A DNA stretch of 41,169 nucleotides, taken from the NCBI GenBank assembly GCA_028683835.1, contig JAQUHB010000024.1, positions 1 to 41,169 on the forward strand. Reading direction: 5' to 3'. Below, piece after piece: positions 18,437 to 27,682 of the stretch (the stretch's first letter is position 1; every line of letters starts with the position of its first letter). A program made the position numbers and the translations under genes. Below the pieces are notes generated by a model. It searched no databases. It was given only the letters and a program-made list of their open reading frames with translations, and had not been told where the DNA came from. The stretch comes from Sulfurimonadaceae bacterium (GTDB taxonomy: Bacteria > Campylobacterota > Campylobacteria > Campylobacterales > Sulfurimonadaceae).

Positions 18437-19426
18437 TTAAAACATCATCACTAAGCCGGTAACGACTACATTTACTACAGCTAATGGCATAAGCACTTTC
18501 CAACATAGCCACATCAATTGATCCGGTCTTACATCTGGCCATGCAGCTCTTGTCCATAAAAAGAAGAAAAAGAAAAATGAAACTTTAGCTATAAGTGCCA
18601 ATGCACCGCCTAAGCCACCATCTCCAAATCCGCCAAGAAATACTAATGCTATAACAAACGAGATGAAGAACATATTTGCATATTCCCCAATAAAGAAAAG
18701 ACCCCATCTCATCCCTGAATACTCAGTACCAAAACCATCGATAATCTCATGATCATTTGCTATCAAGTGAAATGGAGTACGTCCAGTCTCAGCAAAAGCA
18801 GCGATCCAAAAAAGGATAAATGCCACCGGCTGAGTCCATACCAACCAGTGGCTCACACCGCCAGCTTGATAGTTGTTAAAATCAACAAGCGAGAGAGAGC
18901 CCACAATCATAATTGGTGCAAGAAGAGATAAACCTGTTACAACTTCATACGATATAAAAATCGCCCCTGTACGTGCTGCAGAGATAAGTGAAAACTTATT
19001 TGCAGATGCCATACCACCAAGAAGTAGACCGTAAAGACCAATTGCCATCACTGCCAATACATACAATAAACCGATTTCTGTATCTGCAACTATCGGATGA
19101 ACCGTATATCCAAACACTGTAAATTGAGGCCAAAATGGAATCGCCGCTGCTGCCATAAATGCAGTTGCTGCTGTAATCACAGGAGCAAACTTAAAGATAG
19201 GAGCTACTACATTTTGAGGAATAATATCCTCTTTTGTAAATAGCTTGATACCATCTGCCGCAACTTGCAAAAGCCCGTAAGGTCCAACACTCATTGGCCC
19301 TAAACGGCGTTGCATAAATGCAAGAACCTTACGCTCAAAATATGTTCCCAATCCCGCTAAAGCAGAAAAGATCAACATAATAACAACGATTTTTACAACC
19401 GTTTCAATTAAATATGCCATATCCAT
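18437..19426 (-). CDS. nuoH: NADH-quinone oxidoreductase subunit H
   Basis: Membrane subunit forming the quinone-binding chamber with NuoB and NuoD. The 329-residue product has about eight spans and the invariant blocks ERKVLAFMQRRLGPMSVGPY (residues 31-50), GLLQVAADGIKLFTKEDIIP, and AETGRTPFHLIANDHEIIDG (the usual PFDL/EAE loop appears here as PFHL/NDHE), then EYSGMRWGLFFIGEY. The ATG at 19426 has AAGGGGTG upstream and lies two bases after the second nuoG. Confidence 0.97.
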   Translation of the reverse strand: MDMAYLIETVVKIVVIMLIFSALAGLGTYFERKVLAFMQRRLGPMSVGPYGLLQVAADGIKLFTKEDIIPQNVVAPIFKFAPVITAATAFMAAAAIPFWPQFTVFGYTVHPIVADTEIGLLYVLAVMAIGLYGLLLGGMASANKFSLISAARTGAIFISYEVVTGLSLLAPIMIVGSLSLVDFNNYQAGGVSHWLVWTQPVAFILFWIAAFAETGRTPFHLIANDHEIIDGFGTEYSGMRWGLFFIGEYANMFFISFVIALVFLGGFGDGGLGGALALIAKVSFFFFFFLWTRAAWPDVRPDQLMWLCWKVLMPLAVVNVVVTGLVMMF

Positions 19427-19428
19427 AC

Positions 19429-21915
19429 TTACACCCCTTGTATTGTAGCTGTACTAAAGCGGTAACCGCTAAAGAGAGCCTGCGAATTTAGATTTGAATC
19501 AAAAGTTGGAAGAGTCGCTATCTCCCCCTCGATTTTGTTGTCACTGATGATTTTTGTCGTAAACTCACCGTTTTGTGTCTTCACTCTTACAGTATCACCC
19601 TCATTGAAATTACTTGTTTTGAGGTAAGATTCACTCATATAAAGCCCGCTTTTTTCCGTGAGGTTCGCTGACTTATTAGTAAATTCACTAAACTGACGAA
19701 CCGGATTTGCTAAATATATGATACTTCCATCTAACTTATCATCTGTTATCGCTTCAACTGACTCATCAGCTGAAGGCTCATTAGCGATTATATCTAGTAG
19801 ATATCCTCTCACTTCTGTTCCGTCATTTTCATAACGGTTTGGAAGATTGTCAAAAAGCTCGGCTTTAAACCCTTTATATGTAGGCAATTTGAGAGTGTAA
19901 TCTACTGTCAATTTAGTGCTGATGCCAAGAGCATTAGCAATGTCGTTAAGCTCATATCCTTTGTATCCAACCGCTGCATTTGTAGGATTTACACGCTTGT
20001 CGATGCTTGTAAGTGTTCCCTCTTGCTGATTGAGCGCCGGCATATCAAGATCACCATTTCCAAGTGCGCTTAGAGTAAAGTCACCTTTTGTATTGTAACC
20101 CACAGTGTAAGTTCCTCTTGCATCATCAAGATCACAGATTAGTGCGACACCAAGAGTATTTGTAAGACTTGGAATCATTACCAATTTAAATGCACTGTAT
20201 TTTTCTAAAAGTGCCACAAGACGTGCTAAATTTTTAGCATTCGGATGTGTGTAAAGATCAGGCCCGACGATAAGAGAAAAACTCTCTTTTTTCGCCAAGA
20301 ACTTCTCTAAACTCTCTGTAAAGTTTTTAGGCGCATCTACGATTTCCAAAAGACGATTTTCATCCACTTGGACATCTTTAGAGATTTTTTTAGGAACCAT
20401 AGAAGTTTTTTCCTCTTCTACTTCTTCCTCTTCTCCTGTTTCTTCATTCACTTTTTTCACTTTTACAATTTCAGTGACTTTTTCTTTGATAGTCTCTTCG
20501 ACCGTCACAGTTTTTTCTGAATGAAAAGATGCAATATACTCTACCACAGACGCAGGAAGTTTAGATTTGTCAGCAAAAAGGTCAAGTAAAAGATATAAAA
20601 CTGCTTCTTCAGCAAGCGGAGCATGAGCTATACTCATTACGTTTTTGCCTATCCCATCAATAATAGGATCTTTTAGTGGATGGAAATAAAGACCTGCACC
20701 TTTATTCATGCTGATAGCATTATTAAATGCATATCTTGCATTTGGATTGTCACTTTTGAGCGCTGTTCCTAAAGAAACTATAAAATCAGCCGCGTGAGTC
20801 TGTGTTAAGTCGCTTCCATACAAAGATGTGCCACTTATCTCACTATAATTTTTCAAAAATGTTTGAAATGCTTTTGCTTCCTCGTTTACAAGTTTGTATC
20901 CGAACTTCTCTTTTAATGATTGAAGAATCATTGCCTCTTCATTTGTGATCGTTGAAGTAAATGCAATAGTATCTGCTTTTTTGAATGCTTCTATTGCATT
21001 TGCAAAAGCTGCCTCATCTTTAGCTTCCACCTTATTATCATAGTCGTACCCATAACGTCCGGCACCACAAAGTGAAACATAGTTCCATTCGTTCATAACA
21101 CGATAGATCTTATCATCAGAATTTTCAATACTTGTATGTTTGACATCATAAGTGATCTGGCATCCAGCACTACAGTGACCACATGTTGCAGGAACTTGAT
21201 GAAGTTCCCAAGCATTTGATTTATATATAAAATGTGTATCTACAAGTGCACCGACGGGACAAACAGCTGCACACTCGCCGCATGACGTACAGTCAAGCAT
21301 CTCTTCGCCGCTTGTGAGTCCAATAAGAGATTTATTGAGCTTATTCCACATTGCATACGCATCTTTTGGCATCCCTTCTTTAAACTCATTATCTATAGTA
21401 TCAGCATTACGAGAAACTGTTTTTAAAGCATTATCGCCAATCATATCCTTACAGACAGTCACACATCTCTCACAAACGATACAAAGACCAGGGTTATAAT
21501 GAATATGTCCCCAATCTTTATCTTTTCTGTCCACATCTTTAATAGCGTAGCTTTGAGAATCTACTCCCATCTCTAAGGTATAATTTTGAAGCTCACATTC
21601 TCCTGATTGATCACAAACTCCACATTCTAACGGATGGTTTACATCATAAACTTCCATAATGGCACGGCGCTCTGTTTCAATAGTTTCTGTAGAAGTCGTG
21701 ACATTCATACCGTCTTTTGCTTTGGCATTACACGCATATACCTGTTTGCCATCAGCCTCAACAAGACAAAGACGGCAAGCTAAAGTTGGGCTACAACGTG
21801 TCAGATAGCAGATAGCAGGGATAAAGATATCATTTGCACGAGCGGCATTTAATATAAATTCCCCCTCCTCTGTTTGTATTTCGCGGCCATCTATATTTAT
21901 AGTAATATTACTCAT
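19429..21915 (-). CDS. nuoG: NuoG-type complex I subunit, second of two tandem copies
   Basis: Large iron-sulfur subunit of the peripheral arm. The 828-residue product has the N-terminal 2Fe-2S domain (Cys36, 47, 50, 62), the His-Cys3 motif HPLECGVCDQSGEC (about 96-109), CIVCERCVTVC, CTSCGECAAVCPVGA, and the extra N7-type motif CGHCSAGC with a later SLCGAGRYG. The C-terminal part is a degenerate molybdopterin-oxidoreductase domain. It differs from the first copy by an insert between the 4Fe-4S motifs (about 166-208, with EFKEGMPKDAYAMWNKLNK) and by a very charged insert at about 470-520 (ETGEEEEVEEEK and neighbours). It overlaps the other nuoG by eight bases and precedes nuoH by two. This copy is nearer in length to single NuoG proteins of relatives. 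Confidence 0.93.
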   Translation of the reverse strand: MSNITINIDGREIQTEEGEFILNAARANDIFIPAICYLTRCSPTLACRLCLVEADGKQVYACNAKAKDGMNVTTSTETIETERRAIMEVYDVNHPLECGVCDQSGECELQNYTLEMGVDSQSYAIKDVDRKDKDWGHIHYNPGLCIVCERCVTVCKDMIGDNALKTVSRNADTIDNEFKEGMPKDAYAMWNKLNKSLIGLTSGEEMLDCTSCGECAAVCPVGALVDTHFIYKSNAWELHQVPATCGHCSAGCQITYDVKHTSIENSDDKIYRVMNEWNYVSLCGAGRYGYDYDNKVEAKDEAAFANAIEAFKKADTIAFTSTITNEEAMILQSLKEKFGYKLVNEEAKAFQTFLKNYSEISGTSLYGSDLTQTHAADFIVSLGTALKSDNPNARYAFNNAISMNKGAGLYFHPLKDPIIDGIGKNVMSIAHAPLAEEAVLYLLLDLFADKSKLPASVVEYIASFHSEKTVTVEETIKEKVTEIVKVKKVNEETGEEEEVEEEKTSMVPKKISKDVQVDENRLLEIVDAPKNFTESLEKFLAKKESFSLIVGPDLYTHPNAKNLARLVALLEKYSAFKLVMIPSLTNTLGVALICDLDDARGTYTVGYNTKGDFTLSALGNGDLDMPALNQQEGTLTSIDKRVNPTNAAVGYKGYELNDIANALGISTKLTVDYTLKLPTYKGFKAELFDNLPNRYENDGTEVRGYLLDIIANEPSADESVEAITDDKLDGSIIYLANPVRQFSEFTNKSANLTEKSGLYMSESYLKTSNFNEGDTVRVKTQNGEFTTKIISDNKIEGEIATLPTFDSNLNSQALFSGYRFSTATIQGV

Positions 21916-24163
21916 GGTTCACTCTCATAATTTTAGATTTTTGAAATCTGTAACTGTTGATACTTTCGTCTAAATCAAAAGTAGGATTTAATGCGATTGT
22001 ACCCTTTAAAGATTTATCCTGCTTGAAAGTACGAAGAAAAGTTTTGTCTGCAAAACTTATTTCAACTTTATCTCCATCACTCACACGCGCTGCTGCAGCA
22101 AATTGAGCAGAACCTCGAAGTGCTGTGTCACGTTCAAGCTGTTTTGTGATATTTGTATAAGCATTAAACTGTAATACAGGATTGACGTTATAGATAATCG
22201 TTCCATTAAACTCTGGAAGTGAATCCAGCTCATCCAACGATCCATCCATTGCCACTTCTACAACGTCGAGCAAATAGCCTCTGATATCTTCGCCTAAAGG
22301 CGTAAGGAAGTTTTCAAGGGCATCAAAGTCAACTGTTTGAAATCCACTTGTAAGTGGTAACTCTTTCGTGAAATCTATTGTATTTTGTTTGCTTATGCCA
22401 AAAACTTTTGCAAGATCAAGAAGTTCATATCCGTCAAACGCTAAGGCGGAGTTTGTAGGAACAACACGATTGTCAATGCTTACAAATGTTCCCTCTTGCT
22501 GATTAAGTGCGGGAGCTGCCAGGTCTGCATTTCCAACACTTGAAATAACAAAACTTCCTTTATCGTTGTAAGCAACAACATTTTCAAGAGAGTTGTCATC
22601 CTTATCAAGCTTACATGTAAGGCTTACCCCGAGCGTATTGACATCGCGTGGCACAACAAGGACAGAAATATCCGTGTATTTTTCTATCACAGCTGCAAGT
22701 TTTGCAATATTTTTAGCCTCTTTGTGTGCAATAAGATCATTTCCAAGAACTAAAACTCTATTTTTTGTTCTTGTCAGTGATTTCATCATTAAAGTGAATT
22801 CTTCTTCGCCAATATTAGTTTCAGCACTTAAGTATCCATCATCTAAATCATCAAAAAATGCTTTTTCATCATCACTAAGTTCTACATTTTCAAGTAAATA
22901 TTTAGCAAAAAGAGCCATCACACCCTCTTCTGTTCCCACTTCATATTTTAAAAATTGTGTAATAGTATTTTGCATTAAAGCATCTTCTATCGGATGCGCA
23001 TAAATAATTTTTGCGCCATTATGTTTTGCAGCCGTTGTGATTGCATATCTTACAGCTGGATTATCCGTTGTTATCATGGAACCGATAACGATAATGCCAT
23101 CAGAAAGTTTAATAGCTTCAAGTGTTGCACTATAATGCTTTTTACCGCTGATACTTGCATATGCATCCATAAATGAACCAAATTTTCTTGCATCTTCGTT
23201 ATAAAGTTTGATCCCAAGTTTTTCTTTTAATCTTTGTAAAATCAGAACCTCTTCATTTGTGATCATCGAGCTAAAACGAATCGCTTTGGCATTTTTTAGA
23301 GCTTCAACTGCATTTGCAAATGCAACTTCATCTTTTGAAGCTTTATTATCAAAATCAAATCCAAATCTTCCTGCACCACAAAGTGAAGTAAACTCAAAAT
23401 TATTTTTTACTCTGTAGATAGTATCATCTTTTGACGAGATCCCCGTATGTCTTGTTTCATATTCAAGTGAACAACCGCCTGAACAATGTGCACAAGTAGC
23501 AGGAATACGTGTTAATTCCCAAGCATTTGCACTGTATTTGAAATCACTGCTCACAAGTGCGCCGACTGGACAAACAGCAATACATTCACCACAAAATGTA
23601 CAATCAAGAGTATCTGAATTTTTGGGGATAACTTTTGATTTATATCCGCCAAACTGAAGGTCTATGGCATCATCACCTATCACTTCATTACATACATGAA
23701 CACATTTTTCACATAAAATACAAAGAGCTGGATCATAGTTTATAAGTCCCCAGTTTTCTATTTGACGATGCTGATCACGTGCAGAAAAGTTTTGCTGTGC
23801 GACATCAAATTCTAAAGTCTTGTTTTGAAGATCACATTCTCCAGATTTATCACAAACACCGCATTCTAAAGGATGATTTACATCATAAAGTTTCATGATG
23901 TTTGTACGTTCTTGCTCTAAAACATCGCTATTGGTTGTTATTACAATACCGTTTGTAGGAGGAGTATTACATGAAAGAACAAGTCCTTCAACCCCGGCAG
24001 CTTCTACGACACACATGCGACATGATGCACACGGTGTTGTTTTAGATATATAACACATGGTAGGGATATAAATCCCCTCGCGGCGCGCTACTGTCAAAAT
24101 ACTCTCGCCTTTTTTAGCACTAACCGCTTTGCCATCAATCGTAAAGTTAATCAAACTATTCAT
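21908..24163 (-). CDS. nuoG: NuoG-type complex I subunit, first of two tandem copies
   Basis: A 751-residue NuoG paralogue. The 2Fe-2S ligands are Cys37, 48, 51 and 65; HPLECGVCDKSGEC supplies the His-Cys3 cluster; CILCEKCVHVC and CTFCGECIAVCPVGA follow; an N7-type set CAHCSGGC and SLCGAGRFG is also complete. The molybdopterin-like C-terminal domain is present and ends close to the family end. It lacks the charged insert of the downstream copy. It follows the GltD-like gene by nine bases and overlaps the next nuoG by eight. The two copies are clearly related, especially across the cluster domains and the second half (LNQQEGTF-SID-RVVPTN against LNQQEGTLTSIDKRVNPTN), but well diverged, so this is an old duplication. 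Confidence 0.93.
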   Translation of the reverse strand: MNSLINFTIDGKAVSAKKGESILTVARREGIYIPTMCYISKTTPCASCRMCVVEAAGVEGLVLSCNTPPTNGIVITTNSDVLEQERTNIMKLYDVNHPLECGVCDKSGECDLQNKTLEFDVAQQNFSARDQHRQIENWGLINYDPALCILCEKCVHVCNEVIGDDAIDLQFGGYKSKVIPKNSDTLDCTFCGECIAVCPVGALVSSDFKYSANAWELTRIPATCAHCSGGCSLEYETRHTGISSKDDTIYRVKNNFEFTSLCGAGRFGFDFDNKASKDEVAFANAVEALKNAKAIRFSSMITNEEVLILQRLKEKLGIKLYNEDARKFGSFMDAYASISGKKHYSATLEAIKLSDGIIVIGSMITTDNPAVRYAITTAAKHNGAKIIYAHPIEDALMQNTITQFLKYEVGTEEGVMALFAKYLLENVELSDDEKAFFDDLDDGYLSAETNIGEEEFTLMMKSLTRTKNRVLVLGNDLIAHKEAKNIAKLAAVIEKYTDISVLVVPRDVNTLGVSLTCKLDKDDNSLENVVAYNDKGSFVISSVGNADLAAPALNQQEGTFVSIDNRVVPTNSALAFDGYELLDLAKVFGISKQNTIDFTKELPLTSGFQTVDFDALENFLTPLGEDIRGYLLDVVEVAMDGSLDELDSLPEFNGTIIYNVNPVLQFNAYTNITKQLERDTALRGSAQFAAAARVSDGDKVEISFADKTFLRTFKQDKSLKGTIALNPTFDLDESINSYRFQKSKIMRVNHE

Positions 24164-24172
24164 CCAATCCCC

Positions 24173-26206
24173 TTAAACTGCTGTCATAGCGATGTAATAA
24201 CAACGCATACATCTATCAGCTTCACTCATTGCTTCTTCTTGTGTAAAGCCTAAGTTAACCTCTTTGTTGTTTGTTTTACGATCATCAACATCAAGTTTGA
24301 TACTAACCTCACGAGGCAATCCCGGAAGCCAACCTGTGACTTTCTCTTTTTTATCATACACGCGAAGTTTGCGTAAGTGATCTTCCATGATCTCATCATC
24401 TGTGAGAGTCACTTCACCTGTTTGTACATATCTCGCCATTACAGAAGATGCACGTTTTGCCTGACCGACTGCATTTACGATCGTCATAGGACCATATTCA
24501 CAATCTCCTGAAGCAAAAACACCTTTACGAGAGGTCATATAGTCTTTTCCATTAGTCTTTATAGTCGCCCATGAAGTCATCTCCAACTCCCATTCAGGAG
24601 GAAGAAGTTTCAAATCTGCACTCTGTGAAACTGCTGGAACAAGATAATCTGCTTCGATCTCATACGAAGCACCCTCAACTTTTACAAGCTGAGCACGTCC
24701 ACCATTAGGGTCTGGAACAAGCTCATATTTATCGATTAAAAGAGATTTTAAGATATTATCTTCATCTCTCATCTCAGCAACTGCAGAGTGAAAAAGAAAC
24801 TCAACACCCTCTTCAACAGCTTCGTGGTATTCTTCATATGTTGTATTACTGATAATTGTTTTTTCATCACGACGATAGATCATATAGACTTTTTTTGCAT
24901 TTGCACGAATAGAACAACGAACAACATCCATAGAGGTAAACCCACCACCGACACAGACAACCGTTTTACCAGTTAAGTCTACATAATCAGTCGTTAAAAG
25001 ATTTTCTTCTTGATCTTCTTTGCTTATTGTATATCCATATTTTTCAAAAAGATTTACTTTATCAAGAAAGTCAATTGCTCCCCAGTATCCATGAATCTCA
25101 GCTCTTTCATTATCACAGTAAACTTTTTTAGAAATTCTCGTTCCGGTTGCAACCATAATCCCATCATAATCTTTTTCAAACTGACGCATCATATCTGCTG
25201 TGACTTTTGAATTGACGATAAAGTTTACACCTAGATCTTTCACACAATCAATATCTTTATTGTATTTATCGATCGGCATACGATATTCAGGAACACCTAC
25301 GGCAACCTCTCCACCCAAGACAGGAAGTTCTTCATACACATCTACAGTAATACCTTCGAGTGCAAGGTAATATGCCGTAGTCAAACCAGCAGGTCCAGCC
25401 CCGATAACAGCGACTTTTTTACCGATACTTGGTTTTTGAACCTCAGGATGAAAAAATCCAAAACCATGATCAGTTTCATAATCAGCGCCAAGACGTTTGA
25501 GTTCCATAATAGAGATCGGTTCATCAAGATTTGTACGACGGCAAGCATCTTCACAAGGATGTGGACAAACACGTCCACAAGTATGTGCAAGAGGCATAGT
25601 TTGGCGTGTTGCCATGAGTGAATCATCAAAACGAAGATCCCTAACACCTTCGATATATCCGGGAATGTCCACATGCGCAGGACATGCATCAGTACATGGA
25701 GCTGTGATTTTTGCAATGTAATTGATAGTCGCATCATAGTGTTTTGAGGGTTTTTTCTCATTGATACAAACCAAAAACTCGGCTTCAAAATGGGTCATAA
25801 TATCTAAAATAGGGTTTGGAACTGTTTTTCCAATCTCACATTTTGAAGTGATCTGCATACTTTTGCTGATCTCTTTTAAATGATCCATATCAGAGATTTC
25901 ACCCTCGCCGCGAGCGATCTTATCAAGCATATCATAAAGGATTCTTCCACCCCAACGTCCCGGAGCACAACGTCCGCATGCTTCTGAATAAACCTGATAC
26001 TGCGCTGCATATTCAGTTGCAAGACGAATAACATCAACATCTTGATTGAATATTGCCAGACCATCCCAACCGATGAAAGCTTTTGACTCTCTATGGTCAT
26101 CGTACTGCGCTGGCAGGTTATATGCTGATTCTTCCCACGCTTCTTCTGGTTTGTTTATGTTGTTGATAAATTCACCATTCCAAGTGGAAAAATAGACTTT
26201 GCTCAC
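24173..26206 (-). CDS. NuoF-position subunit: NuoF Fe-S remnant fused to GltD-like FAD/NAD(P)H oxidoreductase
   Basis: A 677-residue chimera. Residues 60-145 resemble the 4Fe-4S domain of NuoF (EACGRCAPGRWGG at 76-88, then ITSKCEIGKTVPNPI at 119-133), but the third cysteine of the usual CGxCxPC motif is Gly83, and the FMN/NADH Rossmann domain is missing. From about 165 it is GltD-like: CTDACPAHVDIPGYI (171-185), TCGRVCPHPCEDACRR (209-224), FAD loop VIGAGPAGLTTAYY (267-280), NAD(P)H loop VCVGGGFTSMDVV (417-429) with a downstream YRRDE, and a C-terminal RCMRC pair. It probably feeds electrons into the adjacent NuoG proteins; the donor is not decided by sequence. The start is a GTG at 26206 with AGGAAG. 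It lies nine bases after the small NuoE-position gene. Confidence 0.92.
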   Translation of the reverse strand: MSKVYFSTWNGEFINNINKPEEAWEESAYNLPAQYDDHRESKAFIGWDGLAIFNQDVDVIRLATEYAAQYQVYSEACGRCAPGRWGGRILYDMLDKIARGEGEISDMDHLKEISKSMQITSKCEIGKTVPNPILDIMTHFEAEFLVCINEKKPSKHYDATINYIAKITAPCTDACPAHVDIPGYIEGVRDLRFDDSLMATRQTMPLAHTCGRVCPHPCEDACRRTNLDEPISIMELKRLGADYETDHGFGFFHPEVQKPSIGKKVAVIGAGPAGLTTAYYLALEGITVDVYEELPVLGGEVAVGVPEYRMPIDKYNKDIDCVKDLGVNFIVNSKVTADMMRQFEKDYDGIMVATGTRISKKVYCDNERAEIHGYWGAIDFLDKVNLFEKYGYTISKEDQEENLLTTDYVDLTGKTVVCVGGGFTSMDVVRCSIRANAKKVYMIYRRDEKTIISNTTYEEYHEAVEEGVEFLFHSAVAEMRDEDNILKSLLIDKYELVPDPNGGRAQLVKVEGASYEIEADYLVPAVSQSADLKLLPPEWELEMTSWATIKTNGKDYMTSRKGVFASGDCEYGPMTIVNAVGQAKRASSVMARYVQTGEVTLTDDEIMEDHLRKLRVYDKKEKVTGWLPGLPREVSIKLDVDDRKTNNKEVNLGFTQEEAMSEADRCMRCYYIAMTAV

Positions 26207-26215
26207 AATAACTTC

Positions 26216-26440
26216 CTAACTTTTTTTAACTACGATAGTCCAGTCGACTTCGTTAAATTTCAATGAGTTCATAAGCTCATATCCTGACTCTTTTACAAGG
26301 TCAGCTGAACGCTGAACTGGAGTAAAATCACCAACTTCAAATAAAAATATTGCAATTTCATGTGCGGGATGAGAGCTAAGAAGCTCTTTCATTCTAGGTT
26401 CAAAATCATTTTTCAGATGTCTTAAATCATATCTTTTCAT
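26216..26440 (-). CDS. Small NuoE-position protein of Campylobacterota complex I
   Basis: A 74-residue protein in the slot where nuoE normally lies. It has no cysteine at all, so it cannot hold the 2Fe-2S cluster of true NuoE. It opens [20 protein letters not shown] and contains a hydrophobic core AIFLFEVGDFTPVQRSADLV and a C-terminal strand VDWTIVVKK. Related short proteins in the same position are known in Campylobacter and Helicobacter, where they are often labelled NuoE by position only. Its ATG overlaps the nuoD stop by one base, and the GltD-like gene follows after nine bases, so a structural or assembly role in the input module is likely (inference). Confidence 0.88.
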   Translation of the reverse strand: MKRYDLRHLKNDFEPRMKELLSSHPAHEIAIFLFEVGDFTPVQRSADLVKESGYELMNSLKFNEVDWTIVVKKS

Positions 26441-27678
26441 TAGCGATCTACCTCTCCAAATACGATGTTAGTCGTACCAATAATCGAAACAACGTCTGGA
26501 ATATAGTGCCCAGGAAGTAAGTCAGTTAAAATACCTGTATGCCAAAAAGAAGGCGCACGAAGTTTTAAACGGTACGGATATGGGCCACCTTGAGAGTTGA
26601 TGTAATATCCAAGCTCACCTTTTGGTGACTCTGTTGGAATATATACTTCACCTACAGGGGGACGCATACCTTGAGTAACAAGTACAAAATGCTGCATCAA
26701 AGAGTAGTTTTGCGTCATGATATCTATCTTTGGAGCTGAAATGTATTTTGGTGCATGTGCCATCAAATCTGTTTGATTATTTTTGATCGTTTCTTCATAC
26801 ATATCCGCTACTTGATAGAGAATATGAGCGGATTGTCTCATCTCTTCCATATAGATACGATAACGTGCAAAATTATCACCTTTGTCAGAAACCGGGACTT
26901 TAAACTCTACTTCGCTGTAAAGCTCATATGGCTCCTCTTTACGGATATCCCAAGCAACACCGCTTGCACGAAGCATCGGTCCTGTACATCCCCATGAGAG
27001 TGCCATCTCTTTAGAGATCACACCTACACCTTCCATTCTCATTCTCCAGATACGGTTTGTATCCAAAAGATCTTCATAATCTTTGATATTTTCTGGTAAT
27101 TTATCGAGGAATCTTCTCAAATCTGCAATGAAGTTATCTGGAAGATCCAAAGGTACACCACCGATACGGATAGCCGCATGAGTCAAACGTGCACCACAGT
27201 AATCTTCAATGAGGTCCATCAGATATTCACGTTCACGAAATGCAAACAAGAATACCGTCATAGCACCAATATCAAGAGCTGTAGTAGCAAGCCAGAAAAG
27301 GTGAGACATCAATCTGTTGATCTCTAAAAGAAGCATACGGATCACTTTTGCACGGCGAGGCACTTCAAGACCTATGAGTTTTTCAACAGCAAGCGCAAAA
27401 CCGTAATTATTTGAACTTGAAGCAATATAATCCATACGATCAGTTGTCGGCATAAACTCATTATAGATCATATTTTCAGCCATCTTCTCCATACCGCGGT
27501 GAAGATATCCTATATCCGGATGCGCTTTTGTGATCATCTCTTGTTGGAGATGAAGCATCAAACGAAGCTGACCGTGCGCTGATGGGTGCTGAGGCCCAAA
27601 ATTTAGGATCATCTCATTATCATCACGATCAAACGTAATATTTTCAAAAAATGGTCTTAATCTGTTTTGATGTTGCAT
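26440..27678 (-). CDS. nuoD: NADH-quinone oxidoreductase subunit D
   Basis: Peripheral-arm subunit that lines the quinone site with NuoB and NuoH. The 412-residue product has [10 protein letters not shown] near residue 28 (the His that meets the quinone headgroup), [35 protein letters not shown], and ends in [18 protein letters not shown], the typical terminus where the hydrogenase-like ligand motif has become DPVVS-like. Full length. The ATG follows AGGTAGACTT and lies four bases after nuoC. Confidence 0.97.
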   Translation of the reverse strand: MQHQNRLRPFFENITFDRDDNEMILNFGPQHPSAHGQLRLMLHLQQEMITKAHPDIGYLHRGMEKMAENMIYNEFMPTTDRMDYIASSSNNYGFALAVEKLIGLEVPRRAKVIRMLLLEINRLMSHLFWLATTALDIGAMTVFLFAFREREYLMDLIEDYCGARLTHAAIRIGGVPLDLPDNFIADLRRFLDKLPENIKDYEDLLDTNRIWRMRMEGVGVISKEMALSWGCTGPMLRASGVAWDIRKEEPYELYSEVEFKVPVSDKGDNFARYRIYMEEMRQSAHILYQVADMYEETIKNNQTDLMAHAPKYISAPKIDIMTQNYSLMQHFVLVTQGMRPPVGEVYIPTESPKGELGYYINSQGGPYPYRLKLRAPSFWHTGILTDLLPGHYIPDVVSIIGTTNIVFGEVDR

Positions 27679-27682
27679 AAGT

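Noticed and set aside
22593-23003. 136-codon plus-strand frame opposite the first nuoG
   Set aside because: Antisense to a conserved gene and low-complexity Ser/Phe; no ribosome site worth noting.
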